Source of the DNA: Halichondria panicea
Lineage: Eukaryota > Porifera > Demospongiae > Suberitida > Halichondriidae
NCBI RefSeq assembly: GCF_963675165.1
Contig: NC_087377.1
Span: forward strand, 14,194,198 to 14,258,197
DNA length: 64,000 nt
Direction: 5' to 3'
A program made the translations under genes and the position numbers. The notes under the pieces are model-generated. The model made no database searches. It worked only from the letters and a program-made list of their open reading frames with translations, and had not been told where the DNA came from. This document shows positions 45,641 to 56,060 of this stretch, one piece after another; the first letter of the stretch is position 1; each line of letters opens with the position of its first letter.

Positions 45641-48089
45641 CTGCATGGGCAACCACAAAGTGCTGACCATTCGCTCAAGAAAAATTCCCTGCTGATCTAT
45701 CCCACAGTGCTGACTCCATAAATCTCTCACAATGTGCTGACTCTAGGTGCTGGCTGACCCATGGGACCAAGCTCTCTTGCTGACACTGATAGTCCAGATT
45801 TACTACACACTAGCACCCTCAGGCTCGCCCAATCATGCTAAGTAGAGTCTGATGTCTCCCACATAGTGCTTACCATTCACAAAGTCATGGTGACCAAGCT
45901 CTTGTGCTGACTAGTGTAGTAGCTAGAGCTTGGTAACTATGACTTGCAAACACAGTTAGTTGTCAATGAATCAGGTGTATATAAAGACAATGCAGTACAG
46001 TTTGGCTAGTATTTTAGTTACTGTATAGTCTACATTGCTCCCACAATTCCGAAGTCAGTGAAAATGGACTCCAAAGTGCAAATTGGCTCCTCTAAGTTGC
46101 AAATGGAAGAGCAAGAAACTGAGACGTACCCATATGCTGCCATCACTACTTACCTACAATCAGGCATGTATCCACCAGACGCTGACAAAAAGGAGAAGCG
46201 TGCATGGCCTCCGCAAAAGAGCGAAGTATTTCGTGCTGTTCGGGGGCAAGCTGCAGTATGTAGGAGGAAATAAGAAGAACACTCCTAGGTTGGTAGTGGA
46301 AGATGAAGAAGACAGAAGAAAGATCATTGAGAGCATCCATGGGCAAGCTCATCTAGGAAGAGACAAAACACTTTCTCAGCTAACTCAACGATACTACTGG
46401 CCAAACATGCATGTACAAGACAGCATGTGCCTACGTAAGTTTCAAATTTATATACCTTGTTATAGTGCAGGTGTTTGGTGCATTGAACGGTATTTCTCTT
46501 GCAGATTGCTTCATGTGACCACTGCATGCCAGCGCCAAAACCATAAGTTGCATAAAACTAATGCAACACTTCATATCCCATTCCTGTTAAAGAAGAAGCC
46601 TGGTATCAGGTTGGAATGGATTTAGTGGGCCCTCTGCCTGTAACTCCAGCAGGAAACAAGTTCTTGATGACAATTACAGATTACTACACAAAGTGGGCTG
46701 TAGCTGCTGCTCTAAAAGACAAAACTGCATTGTCAGTAGCCAACGTCTTATACTCGGTATAATTATATAAATTATGTGCTGTGCATGCAACGGCCCTTAG
46801 TTATAATTATTTACTGTAACGCAGGTATTTTGCACATACGGCTGCCCTATACTGTTATCCTCAGTGACCAAGGAAGAGAATTTGTCAATAAAGTTACTGA
46901 GGCACTCTTTAAAAGAACAAACACACAGCATAGAATCACTTCCGCCTATCATCCTCAAGTAAGAAGCATGCATGCACATAATTAAATACTGTATAATAAA
47001 TTATGGCATATATAGATATACTTTCACACCACCCCAGAAAGGAAGTTCGAAAAAGGAGTGAACGTTTTTACTTTTACCTAGTGCAAAAAGGAGTGAATAC
47101 ATATAGGATATACATGCAACTATTATAATTATGGTATAATTATTATGGCTAATTACTGAATTTTCAGACTAATGGCCTCACAGAGCGATTCAATCAGACA
47201 ATCTGTCGTTCTCTCAGCAAGTTAGTGAATGAAGCACACAATGATTGGGATACAAAGCTAGACACTATTCTGTTTGCATACCGAGTGTCGAAACACCGAT
47301 CAACCGGCTATTCGCCATTCTTCATGATGTTTCATCGTGAAGCTCGGCTGCCTATAGAAGCAGATGTAGAGCAAAACGAAACAGTGACCAGTGAAGATAT
47401 AGATACAGAGACAACTGCAGATGCTTTTATTGAGAAAATGCTCAAGAGGCAAGAAGATATAAAGAGCATAGCTGGTGAAAACCTCAAAAAAAGCAAAAGG
47501 AGTGCTATGATAAACGGCATTCACCAGAGGTATATAATTATACAGCCCTATATATATTATACAGGCTGCATGCAAGTATATATACACTTGCACATTCATG
47601 TGTGTGAATGCTATAATTATATGTACGAAGCATATATGATTTCAAACTGTGCAGTTTGTTCTAAGCAAATTAAATACATTTTATATTTAGGAACTGCAAC
47701 CTGGAATCAAGGTTTTGGTTGAGAACACCCAACAAAAGGAGAGGAAAGGTGGAAAGCTCGAAAACAAGTATAGTGGACCATACATTATTAAGACCTCAGA
47801 TGGAAAGGGTGTCTATATACCCGGACTTGGATGGGAAGGTGTTAAAAAAGAAATGTAATATCAAACGTCTCAAGGTAAATATGAATGTATATAGCTAATC
47901 CTATAACTATATACCATAATTGTGATAAATAACACATGCATAATACAGGCTTATATGGATCCTTCTTCATTGGTTGAACAAAAAGGTATTTATTTAGCTA
48001 CCAGCACAGGTGGCAATTTGATACTGCACATATATACATGCATGTAGCCTGCATGCGCATGAGATTCGATCCCTAATGTAGCTCTCAGT

Positions 48090-48400
48090 GGCCAAACTTC
48101 ACCGGAAAATTCCAATGGCTCTACCCCACCAGAGAAATCCAATGGCCCCACCCCACCAGAGAAATCCAATGGCCCACCTCACCAGAAGATCCAAATGGCC
48201 CCACCCCACCGGAGAAATCCAATGGCGGCTCTACCCAACCAAAGAAATCCAATGGCCCCACCCCACCAGAAGATCCAAATGGCCCCACCCCACCGGAGAA
48301 ATCCAATGGCCCCACCCCACCAGAAGATCCAAATGGCCCCACCCCACCGGAGAAATCCAATGGTCCCATCCCACCAGAATATCAAAATGGCCTCGCCACA
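48090..48400 (+). repeat. Coding minisatellite, Pro-rich (SNGPTPPE) units
   Basis: About ten 27-30-bp units based on AAATCCAATGGCCCCACCCC. In one + frame they read SNGPTPPEK or PNGPTPPED and run into the downstream frame at 48401. A single-base loss near 48175-48185 shifts the first three units out of that frame. Frames on the - strand are shadows. Confidence 0.7.
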
Positions 48401-49439
48401 TTGGATGATCCCAATGTCCCTACTTCACCGGACGGGCCCAATGACCAATTGTCGGATCCCAATGGACCCACACTCCCGGATAATACGCCTGGCCTCTCTT
48501 CAGAATACGTTTCCAGTGGGTTTGATGATCCTATTCTGATGGAATGTCTGTTTGATCCAAGCCTTTTGAGACTGTACAGAACAGGAGCTTCTACACATCT
48601 GTACAGAAGAGAGGAGGATGATGATTTTGATGTGAGTTCACTGCTATATTAAGTGTATTGTATTGTACATTTTTAACACTTAAATTTCATGTAGTGTATA
48701 ATTATATAGATTACTGACAATTCTCCATTGCAGTTATCGTACCTCTTTCAAAACAAGCACGAGTATGGCTTGAGCAAAGATACTGATGTGGCACTGTGGC
48801 TAGCTTACAGAGTATACACCCATCAACCAGACTTAGTTGAAGCGTTTGACTTCGTGGTCGTCAATTCACTCCTTCACAATCAGTTTAACGACTTCAAAAA
48901 AGCAGAAAACACTGACATCAGCTACTTAGAAATGAACAGCCTGTTACATTTCTACATTCGTCAACACCCCCAGTCTGGTACTTTCCTGACAAAAAAGTAT
49001 GGTAAAACATACCTAACCTGCACTTGTGGTCAAGTCAATGAACTATGTCAATGGATCTACGATATGAGAAAACAACACCCTCAAGGTATATACGGTAAAA
49101 CTATTATGCATGCGTGTATACTAAAACTGCGTGTGTGTATAATTATCATCTCACTATGTATATTCCAGACTTGCCACAAAGTTCTGTGATGGGCAAAGAG
49201 CAGCAAAAGATGCCACTTTGCTCAACACCAGACGTGAGCCTTACACATGGACCTGTGGTGACTCATTTGCAACCAATTGATGTCCCCTTAGACCGTCCAC
49301 CACCACCTAAGAGACGAAAGTCTAATCAGTCTGTACCTAAGAGTCAAAACGTAACTTCTGTCAGCCACGTGTATGGCATGTATAATTATAATTGTCCTGA
49401 CATTAATTTTGTGATCAGGCACGGTCAATTAATATGTAT

Positions 49440-50000
49440 AGATCCGACTAGAAAAACATTTGCAATGTGAAAAATTGCTAGGATTGGCCAGGGGAACCAC
49501 AAAAAAGCGTGGGAACAAGAAATCAGACGAGAGCATAACTCCAATCCGTTACAACGTCAATCACATGTATACTGGTAGTTTTCCCATGTTTTCCCAGCCA
49601 ATATGCCACGCAATTTTTACTGGTGGAGTGATGACCAATCCCTATATATATTTATTACACATCCATTTTAGAATGTGGGGCACATAATCATGATGATTTG
49701 TGATGAATTGATGTTCCTAATACATGCAGTGTTGAGCACAGGTACACACAGTCCATCCATGCGTAGTAACATGCACGGACCGTACTGGTGACTGCATGGA
49801 ATGATGTGGTGGATGGAGTCTGATAGGTGGATCTGGAACACAGTCTATTATTTAATATACTATGTATTGTACATGTTCATGACGTTGTAACGGATTGGAG
49901 TTATGCTCTCGTCTGATTTCTTGTTCCCACGCTTTTTTGTGGTTCCCCTGGCCAATCCTAGCAATTTTTCACATTGCAAATGTTTTTCTAGTCGGATTCC
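49440..50000. repeat. ~120-bp inverted repeat with ~310-bp spacer
   Basis: The left arm 49440-49567 (GATCCGACTAGAAAAACATT..., GCCAGGGGAACCACAAAAAA) recurs complemented at 49878-50000 with very few changes. One arm overlaps a Lys/Arg-rich reading frame of the Ginger-like gene (RGTTKKRGNKKSDES), so part of an exon appears duplicated in inverse orientation. Confidence 0.8.
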
Positions 50001-50552
50001 CTTTCTTTTTCAGTACAGTTTACGTATCATGACATGCATAAGTGGAACGTCAAGAGGCAGTACAAGAAGAGAAGACAGGACTAATCAGATATCTTCTCGA
50101 ATATCTCTGGACTAATAATTATAGTATAATGAGTAATAATTTATTGCTTGATAATTATGTTGAATTTGCGAATCAGTATTAAATGACAGCCATTTTAAGA
50201 GCATGATATCTAGCCAGTGCATATAGCATGCCTGTCAGAGAAAGGGAGCTAGAGCTGAACAGTGTGAAGAAAAGGAACACCTCAGGCTCTGGAAAAGCAC
50301 TGCTGCACTGATTTTAGGCACACAGTTTATTAGCCACGCCTATCTATTATTATTGGCCACAAAGCAATTGCTGAGTCATTAAAGATGGCGGAATTGTCTA
50401 GGTAAGAGAAATAGAGACTGAGAGGTCATCTGCCTCGTGGAAGCAATCGCAAATCTGAAGAAGCGCTTTGTAATCCAGGTTGTAGTCGTTTGGAAACCCT
50501 GTGCAGAATGTCCTGGAGATGGCTGTACTTGGAGTAAATGCTGGGCAAGAAA

Positions 50553-50595
50553 CTTACTTACTTACTTACTTACTTACTCACTTACTTACTTAGTC
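50553..50595. repeat. CTTA tetranucleotide microsatellite
   Basis: About ten ACTT/CTTA units with two interruptions. Confidence 0.9.
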
Positions 50596-50989
50596 AGTCA
50601 GACAAAGAGCGGTGAAACGTCGAAATAGTGCAATTTTTAAAATGAAAATATTCATTCATTAAAATGTTTATGGATTATGAAATGAGAGATACAAAGAGAG
50701 AAAAGGCTAAATAAACTATCTGTTCAGCCAGTTTCTTGATGTGGCCTTTCCCTGCAGAGATAGAACAGTTTGAACATGAGTCAAAATAATTGAAATATTG
50801 CTAAACATGGGCAAACCCACTGCCAATCCTATGTAAAACCTACTGGTTTTACTAATATATACTATTAACTACATAATAATTATTGTACATGCTCAGACCA
50901 GGTATGCTGGGAGTCTCTGGATACCTGACTAGATCTACGTTACAGGGGTAGGGCAGTTGTAAAGAGAGGAAAACTATGTGACAAGCATA

Positions 50990-51632
50990 TATGTATGCTG
51001 CCCATGAAGTGCTGAGGTATCAGTTCCCTCATCTGCATGGTCTTCAATCGACATTACTTACTCAAAAAGAGTTTAAAGCAATGCAATGCCATGACTCTGT
51101 TGTAAGAGGTAAGGGTTAGGCTTATATAATGTTATCTCGATGGATCACTAATTATATTACTGTAATGTACATAGTGTATAATAATAATTATCGCCTATAA
51201 TTATATGCAGCCGTTCAGATACTATTTGTTGAGGAAAGAGAGCACTGGGTTGTTTCCAGCCTCACCAATGGAAAACTGAGACTATACGACAGCAGCTGTT
51301 CAACTGGAGAATTAACCTCAAGTCTTCAAGTACAGCTAGCTCAAACATACGGCAATCAATTTGCGGTAAACAACAAACTCAAAGTTTACATTGAGCCTGT
51401 ACAGCAGCAAGAAGGAGAAATGGACTGTGGTGTTTTCAGCATTGCAAATGCATACAATGCTGCACAGGCGAAGAGTACGAAAGATGTAACGTATGACTCA
51501 CAACAAATGCGTTCATACATTCAGCACTGTTTTGAAGCTAAAACGTTCAGCACTTTTCCTCAATCTAAAAATTCGGCAGCAATCAACAGATGTGATCCCA
51601 AACAGATAAGTGGTTTCACTTTAAATGCATAA
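50990..51632 (+). pseudogene. ULP1-type (C48) cysteine protease exons
   Basis: Exon ending at 51109 (AAHEVLRYQFPHLHGLQSTL) and exon 51211-51632 join in phase 1. The second has the C48 signature: His in REHWVV, Asp in LRLYDSS, Gln in QQQEGE and the nucleophile in GEMDCGVFSIANA. ULP1 enzymes cleave SUMO or related conjugates; in transposons the substrate is unknown. The reading frame upstream of 50990 is broken, and the domain is probably the C terminus of the integrase-containing gene. The four catalytic residues are all preserved. Confidence 0.75.
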
Positions 51633-51959
51633 ACATCAAGGTCAGGCCAAGAGGATGGCTGTGTATAACATGTAGATCTAATTCATGTTAACTGTATCAC
51701 CAAACTGTTAAATTGTTATTAAATAGCTAGCTAGCAAGCTATATTATGGACATTGAATATTATTGTTTTGCCATTATTATACGTAGACCATTACTTGTTT
51801 TTGCCATTGATTCTCGACTCAACCTCCATTACTTCTAATACGTACGACGCTGGCCTCATCTCATACCGATATAATTTATGTGTAGAACTAGGAGTAGTTA
51901 ATAAGAAGAAGCATGTATACGTGTACATATAATTATAATGGTTTATTGAAAGCAGTTTA

Positions 51960-52858
51960 TAGTGACAGTTAATTAAATTTGAGGGATCAGGCCCTCTTGT
52001 AGCAAGAGTGATGTAGCATCACGTAGGGGTCCATGATTTGATGATCTTGTTCCGTAGGGTCCATGATTATTTTGATGATCTTGTTCCGTATATAGGGGTC
52101 CATGATTTGATGATCTTGTTCCACGGATGCACATAATTGAAGATCGGACGGCAGCGAAGGATAGCTTGCACCTTAGCCAACTGATTAATTACTACTGAGT
52201 ATAGTTTTTTCCTTATTTCCAGGCGAGCATGTCTGCTAGTCTTTTGTAGAAGGTGGCGGCCTCTTGCCCCAGTCCACCTGTGGTTTATAGAAGACGTCGA
52301 CGAGGGGGTGAAAACTCCTTGCTCAATGTCTCTGACGCGTTGGCCGTAAGCGCGTTTAATTTTGTCCTCATGTTTCTTGTACCTCATGTTTCTTGTAGGC
52401 AGCTTTGATGGTTCTGGAGCTGTTGCTGGGTGCATTCGGGTACATCAAAATATGCGTTTTGAACAGCAAACCAGAACCTCTTGCACGGATGTCTAAGCGG
52501 GCATCGTCAGTGGTTAAATGGCTGAGCGGTGGGATAAAGATTCTCGCTTAGTGGTTGTAGTCGGGGTTCTCATGTTCTGTGGCAACATTGTGGCAGACTT
52601 TGGTGAGAAGTGAAGCAGTCAGGTCACGTAGCTCGTTATGCCTTCTAGTTGGGAAGTCGCCCTTTGGTAAAAATCATTGCGCATGATTTGCTGAGAAGGC
52701 TGAGCCACAGTTGCACTTAGTTGGGGTTGATGGCAGTGGCCAGCCATAACAAATACAGGGTGCATCTCTGAAACCGTGGTCATCAATAGGTAGAACTGAA
52801 AGCCACCTTCAGAGGTTGTACCTGGCAGCTAGCTCATCGATGAGGCACCTTTCTCTCC
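51960..52858 (-). pseudogene. Degenerate RLE-type non-LTR retrotransposon 3' end (copy 2)
   Basis: The - strand reading at 52067-52440 gives YGQRVRDIEQGVFTPSS and further residues matching the C-terminal part of the 53456-54385 product. Upstream, 52440-52858, the zinc and endonuclease-like parts are recognisable but frameshifted. At the 3' side, 52022-52125 holds three tandem units of a GGGTCCATGATTTGATGATC repeat. The copy stops next to the foldback element at 52869. Confidence 0.6.
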
Positions 52859-53315
52859 TGGTAGACTACAGTTCATTTAGTCTAGAGAGTAGATTACCAC
52901 AAATGTGTAAGTAGTTGTACTTAAATGTAAATATCTTTTGATTGGAGCATTTTTATGAAATGGTGTTGTTACCCGTGTGATGAATGACTGAACTACAACA
53001 TATACAAAAATGTTTCCATGGAAACATAAGGTGGTGGGTTTGTGGTGATTAATAGAACAACAGCAAATTGTTATAGTGGGTAATCGGTTAGAGTAATAAA
53101 ACAGTAATCTTGTACAGCTAAGGTCCTAGACTTCATCACATAATTGTTCAATGGTTTAGGTATCCGACCATCCCCTTTTTATGGGTGTTACAAATGTTCA
53201 CAGTGTTTATAATTCATGATTTACTGGTTTTCAGGTACACTTTTGGTTAGAGTAATAACTTTTGAAAAATTAATAGCTTAGCTTTAAAATTTCTGTAGTA
53301 AGTTTACAGATAAAT

Positions 53316-54410
53316 TTTTTTTTTTTTTTTTTTTTTGCATGAAAGCTCTCCATCTCGGGGCTAAGAAAAAAAGTACATTGTACAAAAGAAGGAGGTAGTT
53401 TAGTGATAGTAATTATGTAGCAGTCAAAAATAAAAACAAAGCGAATATAAGTAGTTCATAGATGAATTATGTATTCAGGGGGGGGGACTCGCCCCTCCTG
53501 AGATACAAGGTTGATATTGTCCATGTAGACAGGTCTGTGCAACGATGAACGGCTTCCTCTAATGCACATTATTGCAGAGCGGATCGATGCAAAGGATAGC
53601 CTGCATCTGAGCCATCCCATTACTGCTGGGTACGGATTTTGTCTTTTTGAGGATAACAGATCAGCGAGCCTCTTGTAGAAAGTTGCTGCTTCTTTGCCCA
53701 TTCCTCCCCAGGTTGAGAGGACTAAGGGTGTGAAGACTCCCCGCTCGATTTCTCTGACCCTTTGTCCGTATTCCCTCTTTTTTGCTTGCTCGTGTCTCCT
53801 GTAGGCATCTCCGGAACGGTTACTAGGTGCGTTAGGGTAGAATACCCTTACATCAAAAAATGCATCTTGGTGGTTGTTCCAGAAGCCTCTTGCACGAATA
53901 TCGGGGCGAGCATGGTTGCTTGTGTTTACTGATCTGGCAGAGAAGAGCTTTCCAGTGAGGGGCTGGAGGGGTGGCTCTGTAGCGACATTATGGCATACTT
54001 CTGTGAGCAGTGAGGCTGTGATGTCACGAATTTCGTTGTGGCGAATAGTCGGGAAGCCCCCCATGTGGCAAATCATGGCGTGATCTACAGAGAAGTTTGC
54101 ACCACAGTTGCATGTTTTAGGGATGTTGCTGAGCTGCCAGTTATATCTCAGACGTAGAGCGTCTCTGAAATCTCCCTTGTGTAACTGGAAGCCGTGTGTG
54201 CCTATGGGTATGACCGATAGCCATGATGAGGCTCCTTTTTCACTTGCCAGGTCTGCGTGATGTTTCAGATCACTGGGTAACTTGTCCTTGACATCATTGG
54301 CTTGTTGAGCATGTTCCGCACGGTTTAGGGCTCTCACATCTCTTTTAGCGGTTGCTGTTATCATCGGGTCTGGATTCTGATCCATGTCTTAAGACACGAT
54401 GAGAGATACT
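53316..54410 (-). mobile_element. 5'-truncated RLE-type non-LTR retrotransposon insertion
   Basis: The T-run at 53316-53338 is the poly(A) tail of a - strand transcript. Upstream on that strand is a 309-codon open frame, 54385-53456. The insertion lies within one arm of the foldback element, which marks its edges. It lacks the reverse transcriptase and is dead for autonomous movement. Confidence 0.7.
53456..54385 (-). CDS. C-terminal zinc-knuckle / restriction-like endonuclease region of a non-LTR retroelement
   Basis: 309 residues, open throughout. Seen: a CxC...H...C cluster (CNCGANFSVDHAMICHMGG), then TIRHNEIRD, then RPDIRARGF and AFFDVRVF, a spacing like the CCHC, R-H-N and PD-(D/E)xK motifs of R2/NeSL-type restriction-like endonucleases. 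After this comes a conserved tail (REYGQRVREIERGVFTPLV, WLRCRLSFASIRSAIMCIRG). In intact elements this part cuts the target DNA to prime reverse transcription. Here it is only the 3' part of the original polyprotein; the methionine at 54385 is probably internal. The open frame suggests recent insertion. Confidence 0.7.
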   Translation of the reverse strand: MDQNPDPMITATAKRDVRALNRAEHAQQANDVKDKLPSDLKHHADLASEKGASSWLSVIPIGTHGFQLHKGDFRDALRLRYNWQLSNIPKTCNCGANFSVDHAMICHMGGFPTIRHNEIRDITASLLTEVCHNVATEPPLQPLTGKLFSARSVNTSNHARPDIRARGFWNNHQDAFFDVRVFYPNAPSNRSGDAYRRHEQAKKREYGQRVREIERGVFTPLVLSTWGGMGKEAATFYKRLADLLSSKRQNPYPAVMGWLRCRLSFASIRSAIMCIRGSRSSLHRPVYMDNINLVSQEGRVPPPEYIIHL

Positions 54411-55139
54411 AGGGGTTTACATTGATACCAAGAACATCCTATATGCTTATTCCATTGCTGAGATAACACTGAAAAGCTACATAATTTACTATTTTCTACT
54501 GTTTTGATGACATCAGCAGCATGCTTTAATCAACCACAAACGTAATTAAAAGTGGGCGTACAGTTATTGTACGCCCACTTACGTGGTTAATTAAAGTGTC
54601 ATCGATTTGTGGTTAGAGAATATGTAGTTTTTCAGTGATATCTCAACAATGGAGTAAGCATAGAGGATGTTCTTGGTATCAAAATGTAGCCCATTTATTT
54701 GTAAACTTACCAGAGAACTTTTAAAGCTAAACTATAACATTTTCAGAAGATATTACTCTAACCAAAAGTGTACCTAAAAACCGGTAAATCATGAATTATA
54801 GACACTGTGAACATATGTAAGACCCATAAAGTGATGGTCAGGAAACCTAAACTATTAAACAATTGTGTGATAAAAGTCTAAAACCTTAGCTGTTTAAGGT
54901 TAGTGTTTTATTACTCTAACCGATTACCCACTATAACAATTTGCTGTTGTTCTATTAATCACCACCTTATGTTTCCATGTAAACATTTTTGGATATGTTG
55001 TAGTTCAGTCATTTATCTACACACGGGTATCAACACCATTTCTTAGAAATGCTCCAATCAAAAGATTACAACTACTCACACATTTGTGGTAATCTACTCT
55101 CTAGACTAAATGAACTGTACATGGTAGAACATTGCGTTG

Positions 55140-55282
55140 CTATCTCGAGGGGGGCCCTAAATCACTATGGGGGGCCTATATCACTAGCGCAATAGACCCC
55201 CCCCCTAACACCCCAAATTGCTAGCGTTTTAGGGCCGGGGGCCCCAAAATAAGGGGGAGGCCCATATCGCTTCTACACCGGT
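55140..55282. repeat. G/C-run repeat, inverted copy of 45505-45640
   Basis: Runs of G and C (GGGGGGCC, CCCCCCCC) with GCTAGCGTTTTAGGG and CATATCGCTTCTACACCGG. G-quadruplex formation on either strand is plausible (inference). Confidence 0.65.
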
Positions 55283-56060
55283 ACTATAAACTACAACATT
55301 AACAGTTTATTGTGATTTACAATGACAGTAATAACAAAATAATTATAAGAGCTAGATAATTGCAGTCGAGTAACGTAATAACATAACTAATGGTTGAGAG
55401 AAGCTCCACTGTCGACGATGGACCCGTGGCTGTATTGGTTGATGTTCACTTGGCAGTTATGGAAGTTCATGACTGCATGGAACAGATGAGTGAGTTGCAA
55501 TGTTCGCTGTGTTTTCTGCCAGTTTCGTCATTTCCACATTGAAACTGGTTTCTTTTTTGCAGATAAAACTCTGGATACGGCATTCTGTTGCTTCTCACTT
55601 GTACGCTCCAATGCCCACAAAAACGCCCACGCGTAACCTTTGACCGCACAAGGTAAATCAAAGTCTATATAATTATCTGCAAGTACGTAGATCTAGCCGC
55701 ACACAATCTGGAAAATCTGGAACAGTTCCATCACTTCCTAATTGAACAGCTCAGCAGAACATCAAAGGATAATCGCATTCATGATACTATCCAATCTGCC
55801 ACAGAATCCAATATCATGCAACATTCACAAGTTGTTGATAGCACGCTCCCTCCCAGATTGTTGTTGTAAAATTTACAACATTTTGACCGGTAAAGGGATA
55901 TCGGTATGATACCGGTGAATTCTGAATTGATTATGCAACTAATAATGCAGCAGGAAGCATATAATTATACTTATAGGCATGCACAAAATTTAATGAACAA
56001 CAGTATTTTCAGTTGCTGCAAAGCAGAGAATTACTTAATGCAGAGGTCAATACATTTATA
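55283..56060. other. Upstream region of R3
   Basis: No gene supported. A 64-codon - strand frame at 55467-55661 has no motif. The promoter of R3 should lie here, but no core element could be fixed by eye. Confidence 0.4.

Larger units (their letters stand above)
42732..46057. other. Gene-free stretch between R2 and the Ginger-like gene
   Basis: Contains the MITEs described separately (42976-43321, 43227-43258, 44146-45504, 45505-45640), a solo end at about 43738-43840 of the 29125-29556 family, and otherwise unremarkable AT-rich sequence. Confidence 0.5.
46058..51632 (+). pseudogene. Ginger-like transposon gene: gypsy-type integrase to ULP1-type protease, decayed
   Basis: Multi-exon and frameshifted. 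The start (MKMDSKVQIGSS, EKRA) leads into RKRAKYFVLFGGKLQYVGG, a His-Cys zinc-binding region (HGQAHLGRDKTLSQLTQRYY, later CDHC), and the integrase core with three acidic positions: VGMDLVGPLP near 46615, ILSDQGREF near 46860, NGLTERFNQT near 47175. A GPY/F module (ENKYSGPYII, about 47770) follows. At least five single-base frame changes lie between 46200 and 47840. Downstream are a Pro-rich repeat, an unrecognised domain (48734-49085, YLFQNKHEYGLSKDTD) and a ULP1-like protease. Introns with GT-AG ends lie inside the integrase core, unlike an LTR retrotransposon. Ginger DNA transposons are known to carry gypsy-like integrases, some with ULP1-type proteases. No terminal repeats were confirmed; domestication is possible but the broken frames argue against it. 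Confidence 0.65.
52869..55117. mobile_element. Foldback element, ~580-bp arms, TA target site, split by a retrotransposon
   Basis: The ends CAGTTCATTTAGTCTAGAGA and complement are flanked by TA (52867-52868, 55118-55119), as in Tc1/mariner MITEs. Arms pair from both ends to a hairpin centre near 54550 (GGGCGTACAGTTATTGTACG). The left arm is interrupted at about 53316-54410 by an RLE-type retrotransposon fragment. The right arm gives the uninterrupted site, so the insertion limits can be read directly. Confidence 0.8.

Noticed and set aside
48121..48385. Gly/Val- and Trp-rich frames on the - strand
   Set aside because: Antisense shadows of the proline-rich minisatellite.
46058..51632. Polinton/Maverick interpretation of integrase plus protease
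   Set aside because: No DNA polymerase B, packaging ATPase or capsid-like genes were seen, and the protease appears to be in the same gene as the integrase.
52869..55117. Foldback plus 309-codon frame as one transposon with its own nuclease
   Set aside because: The T-run and the uninterrupted right arm show the frame belongs to a retrotransposon inserted into the foldback.
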